From Simmondsia chinensis (lineage: Eukaryota; Streptophyta; Magnoliopsida; Caryophyllales; Simmondsiaceae): a stretch of DNA of 64,000 nucleotides. The stretch is from assembly GCA_018398585.1 (NCBI GenBank), contig JAGTTD010000012.1, forward strand, positions 22,515,036-22,579,035, given 5' to 3'. A program made the translations under genes and the position numbers. The notes below the pieces were generated by a model. That model was not told where the DNA came from, ran no database searches, and saw only the letters and a list, made by a program, of their open reading frames with translations. This document shows, in pieces, positions 20,917 to 31,510 of this stretch. The stretch's first letter is position 1; each line of letters opens with the position of its first letter.

Positions 20917-21640
20917 CAAAGAAGACCGGTCGAGGATCAGCACCCCGAGTATATCAGATTATTCGAATGACAAAAGCAAAATTCTAATGGTACTTGGGTT
21001 GACGTCCTTGTAGAAGAGGCATATAATACTCTTTTGAAGTCACATGAAGAGCAAATAGCGAAGTATGGCTTCGACAACCTGACGATTGCCGAGGCATTTA
21101 CAAAAGGCCTTAGCCATCGGTCAGGACATCAGAGAAGCATGGGAGCCGGGCCTCCTCCAGCAATTAGGAGGCAATGCATTTATGATTTTGATGACCGACC
21201 TCACGTATCTCAAGAAGAAATAGCTCAATTGTGAGATGAGCTCATCGAGAAGGAAGCGTAAGCAACTAAGAGGGAAGCCCGATTGAGAGCTGAACTCACG
21301 GAGAAAGAAGCCCAAGCTTTCGAGAGGGAAGCCTGGTTGGCAGCTGAGCTCGCGGAGAAAGAAACCTAAGCTTTCGAGCGGGAAGCCCAATTTATAGCTG
21401 AGCTTACCGAGAAAGATGCCCAAGCTGTCCAGAGGGAAGCCCGGTTTAAAGAGGAGCTTATGTCCATGATACAGTCTATGGTGAATTTTTTTTTGTTTGT
21501 TGATCTATATTAAATTAAGATGACTGGATTTATCTATTCATAAAAATAAATTTACATGCAGATACAAAATCAAATTGGATGTGGGCAACGAAGCTCTTCG
21601 ATTTCTTAGAGAAGCACTTGTACTGACTTTTGATATGTTT
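20917..21640 (+). pseudogene. CACTA-1 Transposase_24 gene, 3' part
   Basis: Continuation of the TNPA-like gene beyond Copia-1. After an intron acceptor (ttgtag, 20911-20916) the exon reads RRPVEDQHPEYIRLFE, a stop, then NGTWVDVLVEEAYNTLLKS (20980-21040), AKYGFDNLTIAEAFTKGLSH and AIRRQCIYDFDD. This is the C-terminal half of the Transposase_24 domain. A glutamate-rich predicted coiled coil follows, made of four 18-residue repeats (21235-21450). Two of these repeats carry TAA at the position where the other two have CAA, and another stop precedes them, so the product is truncated. Confidence 0.8.
21235..21450 (+). repeat. 54-bp tandem repeat x4 encoding a coiled coil
   Basis: Copies start at 21235, 21289, 21343 and 21397, each 54 bp and in frame. 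The unit reads approximately AELTEKEAQAFEREAWLA. Copies 1 and 3 have TAA where copies 2 and 4 have CAA. Confidence 0.92.
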
Positions 21641-21894
21641 AAGCTGATGAGATTGTAATGACTTATGTAATTTATTTATTTATTTTTTGAGTTTCTTTAG
21701 TTGTTTTTATTACAATTTGGTACTTTTGACATTATTTTGAAAATTTCAGTAGTAGTTGATATTGTATTTTATAAATTTAGTGGGTTTTGATATTATATCT
21801 TGTAGTCTTGAATGGCATAATATCTACTCATGTGTTCCCAATAAAATGGATCAAATTATGTAGCAAATATAGTTTTCAGTTTACTTATGGCAGA
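21641..21894. other. CACTA-1 3' untranslated DNA
   Basis: AT-rich sequence between the end of the Transposase_24 gene and the 3' subterminal repeats. Includes ttatgtaatttatttattt and aataaa at about 21840, which could serve as polyadenylation signals. Confidence 0.4.
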
Positions 21895-22534
21895 CAATAG
21901 CATAATATGGCTTCAAAAAACGCGTTGTATTAGGTGTACCAAGACAAGGCCTAATATAGGGATTTTTGCACGACGAAATAACATTATGGCTAATACCATG
22001 CAAAGCCTTAAAGTGGCATTCCCCATATTTTGTTGTATTAGGTCTCCCAAGGCCTTAAGTGGGGATTTCTGGTGTTGTAATAGGGGGTATAAAATATGAC
22101 ATTAAATGTCCCCGTATTAGGTTGGAGCAGGTACCAAGGACTAAAGCGGGATTTTTGGCGCCGTAATAAGGGGGTATCAAATACAGCGTTAAATATCCCC
22201 GTATTAGGCTGTATTGGGTGTCCTACGAGAAGGCCTAACACGGGGGTTTTCGTGCTGTAATAAGGGGCATCAAATACAGTGTTAGATATCCCCGTATTAG
22301 GCCATACAAGGTGTGTCATGACAAGGCCTAATACGGGGCTTTTTAACACCTTATTAAGTGGCATCAAATGTGGCGTTAAATACCCCCGCATTAGGTGTAT
22401 CATAACAAGGCCTAATGCGGGGATTTTTCCCGCCGTAATAAGCTTATGGCGTTAAGTATCTCCTTGTTAGGTGCCTCATGACAAGGCCTAATGCAGGTAT
22501 TTTTCTTGCCATAATGAGCTTACAGTATTGTGGG
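21895..22534. repeat. CACTA-1 3' subterminal repeat array
   Basis: About eight degenerate units of roughly 65-75 bp with the words caaggcctaatacgggg, gccgtaataagg, ggcatcaaat and ccccgtattagg. They are related to the 5' array and partly inverted relative to it. The array is cut at 22534 by the hAT and resumes after 25541 with gccgtattagcccaatacggc, leading to the right TIR. Confidence 0.88.
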
Positions 22535-25533
22535 TAGTCGTGGCCACGGGCCGGGTCAGGGAGCCGGGCCCAGCCGGGGGGGCTCCAGGGCCAGGCCAAG
22601 GCTCGGGCCCTCTTTTTTGACAGAATTAAAAAAAATTTAAATAATACAAAGTCATTTTGTACTAAAATTATTGTAATTCATTGATAAATAGTATGAGATA
22701 CAAATATATTTTTTTCAAGCACTAATAATACTAAATATACATGTTCAAAAAAAATAATACTAAATATATATAATAAAATAAAATATACAATAAGTAATGG
22801 TAAATATCTTATCAAAAAAAAAATGGTAAAAAAATTACGTAACAAGTACAAATACAACGCAGTTGGGGCCTAATATTTAAAAATACAAATTTGTTTATCA
22901 AAAATTATAAAGTTTGACCTATGGGGGGTGCGATCGTCTTTTGACTTAAATATTTAAAAGTAAATAATTGACATAAAAAAGTGTTGATATCAGTCGCACG
23001 GGGTGGGGGGGTTTCTATGCCATCATTTGACGTATCACATCGCTCGATGAATCCAGCTTCATTCTCTGTTGATCTCTTGCCTCAGCTAGCAGCCAATCCT
23101 TCAAGCACACGGACATCTCTAAGCTTGACGGCAATAGCTACGCCCTCTTCATTCCAAGCAACCTACCACCAAGACTGAAAGCACACTCCGATGCTATTGA
23201 AGACACTGGACAACTTAGTATATCACGTGCCATGGTGGATAGCACGGAATACTGGGTTTGGTTTGTGTTCCACCATTGTAAAAGCTCAAAAAGCGGGTTG
23301 GCCGGCGGCCCGAAAATATGGACCAACGGTGTCTGCAAATAATAATCTAGCTCGTCACATGACGTGGGGGCTACTATGGGCGTAAATTGCTCCAACAGCT
23401 TCCACGGATATGACGTATATGAACTACTTCCACTAGATATGGAAGATCCTACTGAAGCAGTACTAGGATATGGATTATTGGATGCTAATTGGGGAATATT
23501 GAGAAAATAATTTATGCAAGTCGTTATCGACATCGGCAATGAAAGTGTCGATATTAAGACTTGGATGCAAATATTTGAAAAAATGTTGGCAAAACAAGTT
23601 TAAATCCTCGCGTTTACAACGAGGATCTAAAATAGTTCAGAATAATATTTGGCAAACTTTTCTTTCATTGCCTTGATCGATTCGAACAAAATGGGGTTGG
23701 ATTCATTATCCACCATCCAATTGGCAATATCAAGTAATCTTGATATTGCTTGAAGCATGGTCGGATAGCTGCAACCAGAAAAAAATTTCGTGGCCTCTTT
23801 AAACATGCTAAAAAGGTTACAAATTTGATCTATTGTCTCCTAATGTATACCGGCCAGGTTGTAATCGCTCCATTCTGTACGATTTTTTGGTGCGAATTCC
23901 ATCAGAATGTCTTTGTATGGTAGAATGCGCTCTAACATTTCTACCGTAGACGACCACCTAGTTTGGGAGTCTAATTTGAATTGTTTATATTCTATGTTAT
24001 GCAACCTACATAAATTTCTAAATCTTTTTTTTCTAGTGCCGGATGATTTAATAGATATTATTACTTATCTTAAGGTGGTAAGAGATACGCTTACAAGATC
24101 TAAACCATCCATTACCAGTAAATACAAAATATGACAAATGCAACGAATATGGAAACACTTCCCACCTAACATGGGTCTCATTTGCCTAATTAAATGTATA
24201 ACGGATGCAGTGTTATTGGTAGCATTGTCGAATGTAATACTAAAGATACGTCGCTCTATGCCTCAGTCGCGGACTGCCGACATAATCGCACCCGTAATTA
24301 TCTCGGCAGTGTGGGAGCAATCTAAAAGTCCAAAATGAATTATCCTCTTTTGGAGGATGTAGGAGTCATCGGTCCAGTGTGCCGTGATACACATATAATG
24401 TTGGCCGGGTTTCAACGTCCATATGTCCGACGTCAACTAGAACATGCTCGTGTTCGTTGCAAAAATAGTTAAGACCCCGGCTTTCATCCCATGGTACAAC
24501 GTAAAAGCCTCCCGCTTTACGGTGTTTCGAGGAATCCTCACAATGGCGGGGTTCACATTTTGTTGGAGGTAGTCGACGAAATATGGGTTTTCGCCGGCAT
24601 TGAAAGGCCTTTCACCCAAAACTATGTATTTAGCTAGACCCTTTCGGTTGCCCTCTTGAGAGAACCTAAAATTAGCAAGTGCACCGGTCACTTGCTATAC
24701 TATACGTTGTTGGCTATTATCTGGGTATTGCTCGGGTGGCACCTAAGTATATGTCTGTTTAATGTGCTTGTCCCACTGCCAGGTTGATGGCTAAAAGTCC
24801 TAGCTGGGTCACATAAATTATAAGTTGCTTTATTAGTTATCTTATTAAGGGTAAAGTGATTCCATACCCCACTAGTTGTACGGCTACTAGTAGAGGTACT
24901 AATTTCAGGCTGGGCTTCGGTGGTGGGCGTGGGTTCCTTATCAGTTTGTGAGTCTCCAACCCCACCACCACCCGACTCATGATAATCTTGTTATTGCGAA
25001 AAGTCATAATCTATGCTATCATCAGTGTATTGGGGTGATGGGCCTGGTTGTATAAAAGCTCGTTCTTCCGTATTAAGTACGACAATTCTACTCCTTTTAG
25101 GGATTCTGGGTGGCCGAGAAGAGCTAGAACTAGCACGACCGGCTCCAGAGAATGATGAAGATTTGTGTGCCTTATTAGTAGAAGTGATTAGTATTTATAA
25201 AATGCAAGTAGTAAAGCAAATTAAATAACTAAAAATGCGAATCAAATAAAATTGCGATACTAAAATTACCGAAACGAGATAACAATGAAATTCGAACTTC
25301 AGCCAAACACTTTGCGAACTTCGAACTTTATAGCACAATTTTGCAATTAGCAAAGGTTGAAGAAGATGGAAGATGATGAATGTATAGGGAGAGAAGAGAG
25401 GATTGAAGATTTGGTGAGGAAATGGGTTGGGAAGGATTAAGTATTTATAGAAAAAAAATAATATAAATTTTTTTTTTTTAATTTTAGAGCCGTTGAACGG
25501 CTCTTTTAAAAGAGCCATTGCCGGCCGCGCCTA
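22535..25533 (-). mobile_element. hAT DNA transposon nested in CACTA-1
   Basis: A 3.0 kb hAT element. The left end starts TAGTCGTGGCCACGGGCCGG. The right end, read inward on the - strand, starts TAGGCGCGGCCGG. The 8-bp TSDs are ATTGTGGG (22527-22534) and ATTGCGGG (25534-25541), 7 of 8 identical and the size expected for hAT. It splits the CACTA-1 3' subterminal array, and removing it restores a continuous array. It encodes a nearly complete but broken hAT transposase on the - strand. Confidence 0.88.
23030..25175 (-). pseudogene. hAT transposase pseudogene (BED finger and dimerisation domain)
   Basis: hAT transposases cut the element out by a DDE mechanism and bind its ends through a BED zinc finger. 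On the - strand: a serine-rich N-terminus (about 25160-25090); a BED finger at about 24880-24745 reading VWNHFTLN, KATYNLCD, GSGTSTLNRHILRCHP, where the first cysteine of the zinc set is Tyr; LANFRFSQEGNR (24680 onward); LTSDIWTLKPGQHYMCIT; TFDNATNN (24213-24236) with the second catalytic Asp; and the dimerisation domain ELDYYLQTPLVH to SSIASECAFS (23370-23165) with the conserved Glu. A TGA at 24263-24265 lies just before the TFDN motif, and other stops and shifts occur. Confidence 0.85.
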
Positions 25534-25541
25534 ATTGCGGG

Positions 25542-25688
25542 CAGGTAAATTTTGCCGTATTAGCCCAATACGGCATAGCAATTATGGCAAAATTAAAGCG
25601 ATTATCTACTTGGATGTAATTAGCCATATCTGCGTTTTTTATTTTTGTGGTGCCTTTATTGCCGTATTTGATAAATTTTCTTGTAGTT
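25542..25688. repeat. CACTA-1 right terminus
   Basis: Remaining 3' subterminal DNA with gccgtattagcccaatacggc (an inverted pair) and the terminal ataaattttcttgtagtt. Its - strand end AACTACAAGAAAAT pairs with the left TIR. The TSD CTA follows at 25689-25691. Confidence 0.88.
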
Positions 25689-25691
25689 CTA

Positions 25692-25904
25692 ATTGCGGAC
25701 ATATTGGCTCTAAATGGAGGGGTCTGTGTTTGTATCGTATTCTTCACCTGTGCAAATAAGCCTTTTTATGAAAGAACCAGCGCTCTTTTTTTTTTTTTTT
25801 TCTTTCTACTTTAATAAATTTGGTGATTTTTTAACAATTTTATTTTTACCCAACCTTCTATTTTTCCTCTTTTGACCCCCAAGTGTGGTAATCTTTTTTT
25901 ATAT
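25692..25904. other. Short spacer with poly(T)
   Basis: About 210 bp of low-complexity DNA with a T run around 25783-25801. No gene or RNA seen. Confidence 0.5.
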
Positions 25905-25909
25905 GATTG

Positions 25910-26460
25910 TGATGCAGCCCCGCCTCATGTGGTGCATGGCTTGGTGACAATGCTTCAGGTTGGTGGCAAGGTTGAGAGAGGAATGTGCCCGTTAAGGCTT
26001 GGCATTAGCGGGTTCGGGGCGAGCTTGGCGTTAGCAGGGTTCAAAGCAGGGCAAGGCGTGATTCATGGCGCGATTCAAGGGATTTGGATCCGATTTGAAT
26101 TTCCTTCCGTTTTTGTGATTTTATTTCATTTTTTTTTGAATTTTAAATTTGTAATTCCTTTTCTATATAAAGGGGAAGATTAGGTTAGGTTTAGGTTACC
26201 TCTTTAGGTTACTGCTCGGGTATTCACAAAATCAACGAGTTTTAGCCAATCCCTTTTAATCCGGCATCGTTTGGTACGATCAATGGGTTAGAGGCTTTTG
26301 ATAGTTTAGAATCGTTGTTGTGGAGATTTATTGACTCCTCAGGCTGTGAGTGAGTGAGTTTTCTACCCTTCTTTGTAATTTTGTTATTTTCTTAATAAAA
26401 TATAAAGAGAAGGCCGTTGAACCTTCTCGTAGCCCTTATTTCCTATCACGTGCTGCATCA
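25910..26460 (+). repeat. TRIM 5' LTR
   Basis: 551 bp, TG...CA. It lacks about 150 bp present in the right LTR (near 26965-27115) and a further ~20 bp. A promoter-like tctatataaa (26162-26171) and an aataaaat signal (about 26393) are present. Confidence 0.9.
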
Positions 26461-26462
26461 GT

Positions 26463-26474
26463 TGGTATCAGAGC
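26463..26474 (+). promoter_or_regulatory. TRIM primer binding site
   Basis: TGGTATCAGAGC, an exact initiator-Met complement two bases after the 5' LTR. Confidence 0.92.
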
Positions 26475-26655
26475 TTAGAACGACTTCTGAAATGGCCCGT
26501 GGGCGACCAAGGTACGCCGCCATTGGAGATATTCTTGATCGTGATGTCCAATGGTAGATTGAGATGAGGATAGGCATGAGGGAACAAGGCTTGGCGACAT
26601 TGGCCTAAATGACCCCTCCGAATTCGTGGACGAATTCTCTCCAAGCCGGAGAGAA

Positions 26656-27380
26656 TGATGCAGCCTCGCCTCATGTGGCGCATAGCTTGGTGACAGTGCT
26701 TCAGGCTGGCAGCACAAGCCCGGTGATAAGGCCAAGAGAGGAATGTGCCCATTAAGGCTTGGCGTTAGTGGGATCGGGGTGAGCTTGGCTTTAGTAGGGT
26801 TTAAAGCAGGGCAAGGCGTGATTTAAGGTGCGATTCAAGGGATTTGGATCCGATTTGAATTTCCTTCCATTTTTGTGATTTTATTTCCTTTATTTGAATT
26901 TTAAATTTGAATTTTGAATTTGTAATTTCTCCTCTATATAAGGGAATGATTAGATTAGGTTTAGGTAGAGATTATTATCCGGAAAATTCCAATTGTTTTG
27001 GTTTCTCCTTTTCTCAGGATGTGAGAAATCGAGCCCTTGTTTCTCATTTTCTCGGATGTGAGAAATCGGGCCCTTATTTCTCGTTTTCTCGGGTTGAGAA
27101 ATTGAGGCTATCCTCTTACCTCTTTAGGTTACTGCTCAGGTATTTGCAGAATCAACGAGTTTGAGCCGATCGCTTTTAATCCGACATCTTTTAGTACGAT
27201 CAACGGGTTAGAGGCTTTTGATAATTTAGAATCGTTATTGTGGAGGTTTCTTGACTCCTCGGGTTGTGAGTGAGCGAGTATTCTACCCCTCTTTGTAATT
27301 TTGTTATTTTCTTAATAAAATAAAAAGGGAAGGCCGTTGAATCTTTCCGTTTCCCTTATTTCCTATCACGCACTGCATCA
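26656..27380 (+). repeat. TRIM 3' LTR
   Basis: 725 bp, TG...CA. It holds three imperfect copies of a ~40-bp unit (ttctcggatgtgagaaatcg and variants, about 27005-27110) that the other LTR lacks. Confidence 0.9.
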
Positions 27381-27385
27381 GATTG

Positions 27386-27567
27386 TCAAGCATACACAAA
27401 ATCCATCAACTAAATCAACTATAAAATACAATATGACATTTTTTAAAATATATTAAAAATTGATAGCAATCAGGGACCCTCATTCCAAATTAAACTAATA
27501 TAATGAATTAAACAAGTCAATCAACCAATCAACAAATCACAAGTGACAAGACTGTATCTCGTATTAT
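27386..27567. other. Short AT-rich spacer
   Basis: About 180 bp between the TRIM and Copia-2 TSDs. No feature seen. Confidence 0.5.
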
Positions 27568-27572
27568 ATAAT

Positions 27573-27943
27573 TGTGAAAATATGATAACTCTAAACGAGC
27601 AAAACAATAGAAGAACACTTAGAATATTTGGGAAAATTGAATGATTTATTCACAAGTGATCTTCTGGATTTATACAACATAAAGAGAAGCCCAAAAGACT
27701 AACCTAGATGATTAGCGAAAGAATCCTAAGCAAAATTAATTCCCGAGAGACAGAGAAATAAAAGCAAAGAAAAAACTCCTCCTCTTGCTTTCCATTGATC
27801 ACGGTTACAAGGGAAGAAGGAGGCTACTAATGATACCAATTATAACCTAGTCAAATGTAATAACAATAATACTAAATGTACAATTAAAAGAAAATACAAG
27901 GAAATACATGAAAATACAAAATATTCGTATGATATTTTCAACA
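27573..27943 (-). repeat. Copia-2 3' LTR
   Basis: 371 bp, TG...CA, left TSD ATAAT. The adjacent polypurine tract reads TTGAGGGGGGG on the - strand. Confidence 0.92.
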
Positions 27944-27959
27944 CCCCCCCTCAAGTTGG

Positions 27960-29820
27960 AGCATGTAAATTTACAATGTCGAACTTGCGAAGAAGAGAAG
28001 AAAACGACGGTAAACTAAGAACATTGGTAAAAATGTAGGCCACTTGTCATGAGGAGCGAACAAATGAGGTCGATATCTCCTTAGCTAACAATTTCTCCTG
28101 AACAAAATGACAATCAATCTCTATATGCTTTGTTTGCTCATGAAAAACCTAGTTCGAGGCTATGTGAAGGTCAACTTGATTATCACAAAACAAAATAGCC
28201 GGTTGCTTCACATCAACGGCGAGATCAACTAGCAACCCTCATGACCAAACTAGCTCGCTGGCAACAGTGGCCATGGCACGATATTTTTCTTCTGTGGAGG
28301 AACGAGGAACAACTGATTGTTTCTTGGAACGCCAAGAGATAGGAGCTTCTCCAAAAAATACGACGAACGCGGATTGTCTACTAGTAGGACAATATGCCTA
28401 GTTAGCATCAAAATAAGCACGAAGGTTAAAATCATAGTTTTGTGGAAGAAAAATTCCTTGACCCGGTGTCCCTTTGAATACAAAAGGACACGGAAAGTAG
28501 CTTCCCAATGTGGTATTTGTGGATTATGCATTAACTGACTACGAATGCGAACCGCGTAACAAATGTCAGGACGAGTAATGGTAAGACAAAGCAGCCTTCC
28601 TATGACCCGTCTGTATTGACTGAGTCCTCAACCGGGTCACCAACTTCATCACTTAAATGATGATTTTGAACAATGGGTGTAGAAATTGGTTTATCTCCTA
28701 GGAGATCGGTTTCACTTAAAATGTCAAGAGCATATTTTCGTTGATTCAAAGCCAATCCATTTTGAGAACGAGCCAATTCTATCCCAGGAAAATACTTGAT
28801 GGGTCCTAAATTCTTAATGCCAAACTTGACATTTAGTTTAGATTTCACCTCCTCATTATGTTCTAAGTTGTTTCCGGTAATAACAACGTCAGCAATATAT
28901 ACTAAAATTGAGGTATAAACCACATCGTGTTTATAGGTGAACAACGAATAATCTCACTTAGATTGTGAAAAAGCCATCCCAACGAGAAAATGCGTAAATT
29001 TCTGATTCCTATGTTGAGAGGCCTGTTTAAGTCCATAAAGTGATTTACGAAGACTACGGACTTTACCAGCATGTTTTCTTTCAAAACCTTGAGGCAATTT
29101 CTTATAAACCTTCTCATATAAATCTCCATGGAGAAAAGCGTTATTTACATCCAACTAATGTATTATCCAATTTCTAGTAACTGCAACTGCACGTACATAA
29201 TGAACTGTCACTAGTTTAACAACGAGAGCAAAGGAGTCATGATAATCTATACCTTCAACCTGAGTATGGCTTTTGGCAAATAGTCTTATCTTGTGCTATT
29301 CTATAGTACCATCTGACTTGTACTTGATCTTGTAGACCCATTTGGAGTCAATAGCACGCTTTCCAAGTGGTAATTCTTCTATTGTCCATGTCTTGTTTTG
29401 TTCCAATGTTGAAATTTCTTTCTCCATTGCTTCTCTCCGATGCTGTGATCCTACAGCCTGAGCAAAGTTTCGTGGCTCATCACTAGAGGTGATGATTTGA
29501 AGCAAATCCAAGTGAAAGTTAGTAAACTGTGCATTAGACACATAATTTGATAACGGATAGACTGTACTTAAGTTAGCTGCCGAAAGGGTATCACGATGAT
29601 GGGCTATAGAAGAGGGAACATCGACCATATAATCTTGATACTTAGCAGGCATTGAACAAACACGGCTTGACCTTCCCGACCTAGTACAACTCTGCTTCTC
29701 TCCTCCATTGTCCCGACTGAGTAGTACTTGGTCACTGTTCTGACCGAACACTGTTCGGTCAGAATCTGCAGCATCGTCTAATGATGATGCTGCTTCTTTT
29801 TGTTGCAAATTCACCACCCA
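27960..29820 (-). pseudogene. Copia-2 reverse transcriptase/RNase H pseudogene
   Basis: RT starts in 29296-29817 (EKEISTLEQNKTWTIEELP and AIDSKWVYKIKY) and continues in 28954-29154 (MDVNNAFLHGDLYEKVY, RSLRKSLYGLKQAS) and 28600-28944. The catalytic box in the last piece reads LVYIADVVITG, so the first Asp of YVDD is Ala (codon 28891-28893): the enzyme is dead regardless of frame. LSETDLLGDKPISTP and the RNase H remnant follow, with stops at about 28950, 28600 and 28250. The 3' end down to about 27960 is only weakly recognisable. Confidence 0.85.
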
Positions 29821-29856
29821 TGCTTGTAAAATATCCCTATCCTCAACATAGCATAT

Positions 29857-30870
29857 TCAATCTAAAACATCATTACAAAAATTATTTTGCTCCTTCCCCT
29901 CAAGATATGAAAATATATTTTCCTGAAAAATCACATCATGAAAGATAACAAACTTCTTATTACTGAAATCATCAACCTTATACCTCTTCTTTCCATGGGG
30001 ATAACCAACGAAAGCACAACTATTTGTCCAGCTACCAAATTTATCCTTACTACGATGTTTACTATGGACATAACATAAAGATCCAAAAACATGTAAATGT
30101 TTATATGAAGGAGTTTTACCAAGCAACATTTCGTAAGGAATTTTATTATTGAGTCTAGGTGTAGGCATGAGATTAATCAAATATGCCGCCGTCAACACAC
30201 ATTCCCCCCAAATTTGGATAGGGAGGCCGGCCTCAAATCGGATAGCCTGACCAACTTCAAGAAGGTGAAGATGCTTCCTTTCCACAACCCCATTTTGTTG
30301 GGGTATGTCATTACATGAATTCTGTATTTGTGTGCCTTTTCCTGCATAAAAATCAAGTAACGACCCAAAGAGAAATTATGTACCATTATCACTTGTTTAA
30401 CACACAAATCGTACTGAGTTTGTACCAATTCAAAGAAATCCATAAGAATTTTGTGAGGCTAAGATTTGTCTCACATTAAGTATACCCAAGTACACTTACT
30501 AAAGTCATCAACAATACTGAGAAAGAAACATGCACCAGTCATTGACAAAGTATGATAAAGACCTCAAATGTCACAATGAATCAACTCAAAACAAGTAGTA
30601 GTTCTACCAACGAAAATAGGAAAGTGTAATCGTGTCTATTTAGCCCGATGACATGAAGCAAAAACAACATAAAAATTAGTACCAACATCCAAACTAGTAA
30701 AACTACACAGTTTAGCAAATGGCACATGCCCCAATCTACTATGCCACAAAATACCCTTGTCGGTGGTGCTTTCAACGTGAGCAGCCTTCGGAACAACACA
30801 GCTCTCCAACATGTATAGCCCATCTCGTTCTTTTCCCGCTCCAATCAGCCTCCTTGATGGAAGGTCCTAT
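29857..30870 (-). pseudogene. Copia-2 integrase pseudogene
   Basis: 29857-30285 encodes the integrase C-terminal part: EAGLPIQIWGECVLTAAYLIN, TPSYKHLHVFGSLCYVH and FVGYPHGKKRYKV. Upstream pieces with stops carry the zinc-binding and DDE-core remnants between 30300 and 30870. Gaps in the frame and several shifts show decay. The order (integrase upstream of RT on the same strand) confirms Copia. Confidence 0.82.
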
Positions 30871-31457
30871 ATGACACAGAATTTTGAAAAGAATGTTAGT
30901 GCATAATTTATATCTCTAGCCAATTTGCTTACGGACAATAACTTACAATGAAATCCTAGAATCTGTAACAAGTTTTTGAGAACGATATCGTTCGTGATCC
31001 TTGTGCGACCGATATGTGAAGCAGACAGACAAGTGCCATTCGAAAGCCGAACCGGTTTGACCTTAGTGTTAATATGAGCATCACGCAAAACAAACTCCGA
31101 CGAGACCATATGATCTGTTGCACTCGTGTCAATAATCCAAAAATTATTACCAAATGATGCCTGACCAGTCAGATTTATGCATGGAGCATTATTTTTTGGG
31201 CTGAGAAGTGCCAACAATTGCTGATATTGAGAAGCTGAAATACTAATGAGTAGGCTCCCTTCTTGCTGCCCAGTTGCTGCACCACTACGTGCCGACGCTA
31301 TGCATGCTGCGGCTGCTGCGCAGCAGCCATAGCAACCCTTTTTCCCTTATTTGCATTATGTTGCTTCGGTCCAGCAGGATATCCAATCAATTCAAAACAG
31401 TGTTCTCTTGAATGTCCCTGTTTCTTACAACAAGAACAAAATAAATGGTTAATGTGT

Positions 31458-31510
<53 letters not shown>

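Larger units (their letters stand above)
10052..25688 (+). mobile_element. CACTA-1: En/Spm-type DNA transposon with nested insertions
   Basis: The left end is CACTACAAGAAAAT at 10052. The right end, read inward on the - strand from 25688, is AACTACAAGAAAAT, a 13 of 14 match whose first base has changed. Flanking 3-bp TSDs are CTA at 10049-10051 and CTA at 25689-25691. Both ends carry arrays of short subterminal repeats rich in TATTA/GGCCTA and ATACGG words, typical of CACTA elements. Inside are a C-terminal TNP2 remnant, a Transposase_24 (TNPA-like) gene, two SINE-like insertions, Copia-1 and a hAT. Without Copia-1 and the hAT the element is about 7.7 kb. It lacks the TNP2 catalytic half, so it is probably non-autonomous. 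Confidence 0.93.
25910..27380 (+). mobile_element. TRIM-like non-autonomous LTR retrotransposon
   Basis: Two LTRs (25910-26460, 551 bp; 26656-27380, 725 bp) enclose only 195 bp. The TSD GATTG is at 25905-25909 and 27381-27385. LTRs start TGATGCAGCC and end CTGCATCA. The interior holds an initiator-Met primer site (TGGTATCAGAGC, 26463-26474), a short frame from ATG at 26491 (MARGRPRYAAIGDILDRDVQ, then stop), and a purine-rich tract (gccggagagaa) against the right LTR. There is no pol, so it must have used enzymes of another element. Confidence 0.92.
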
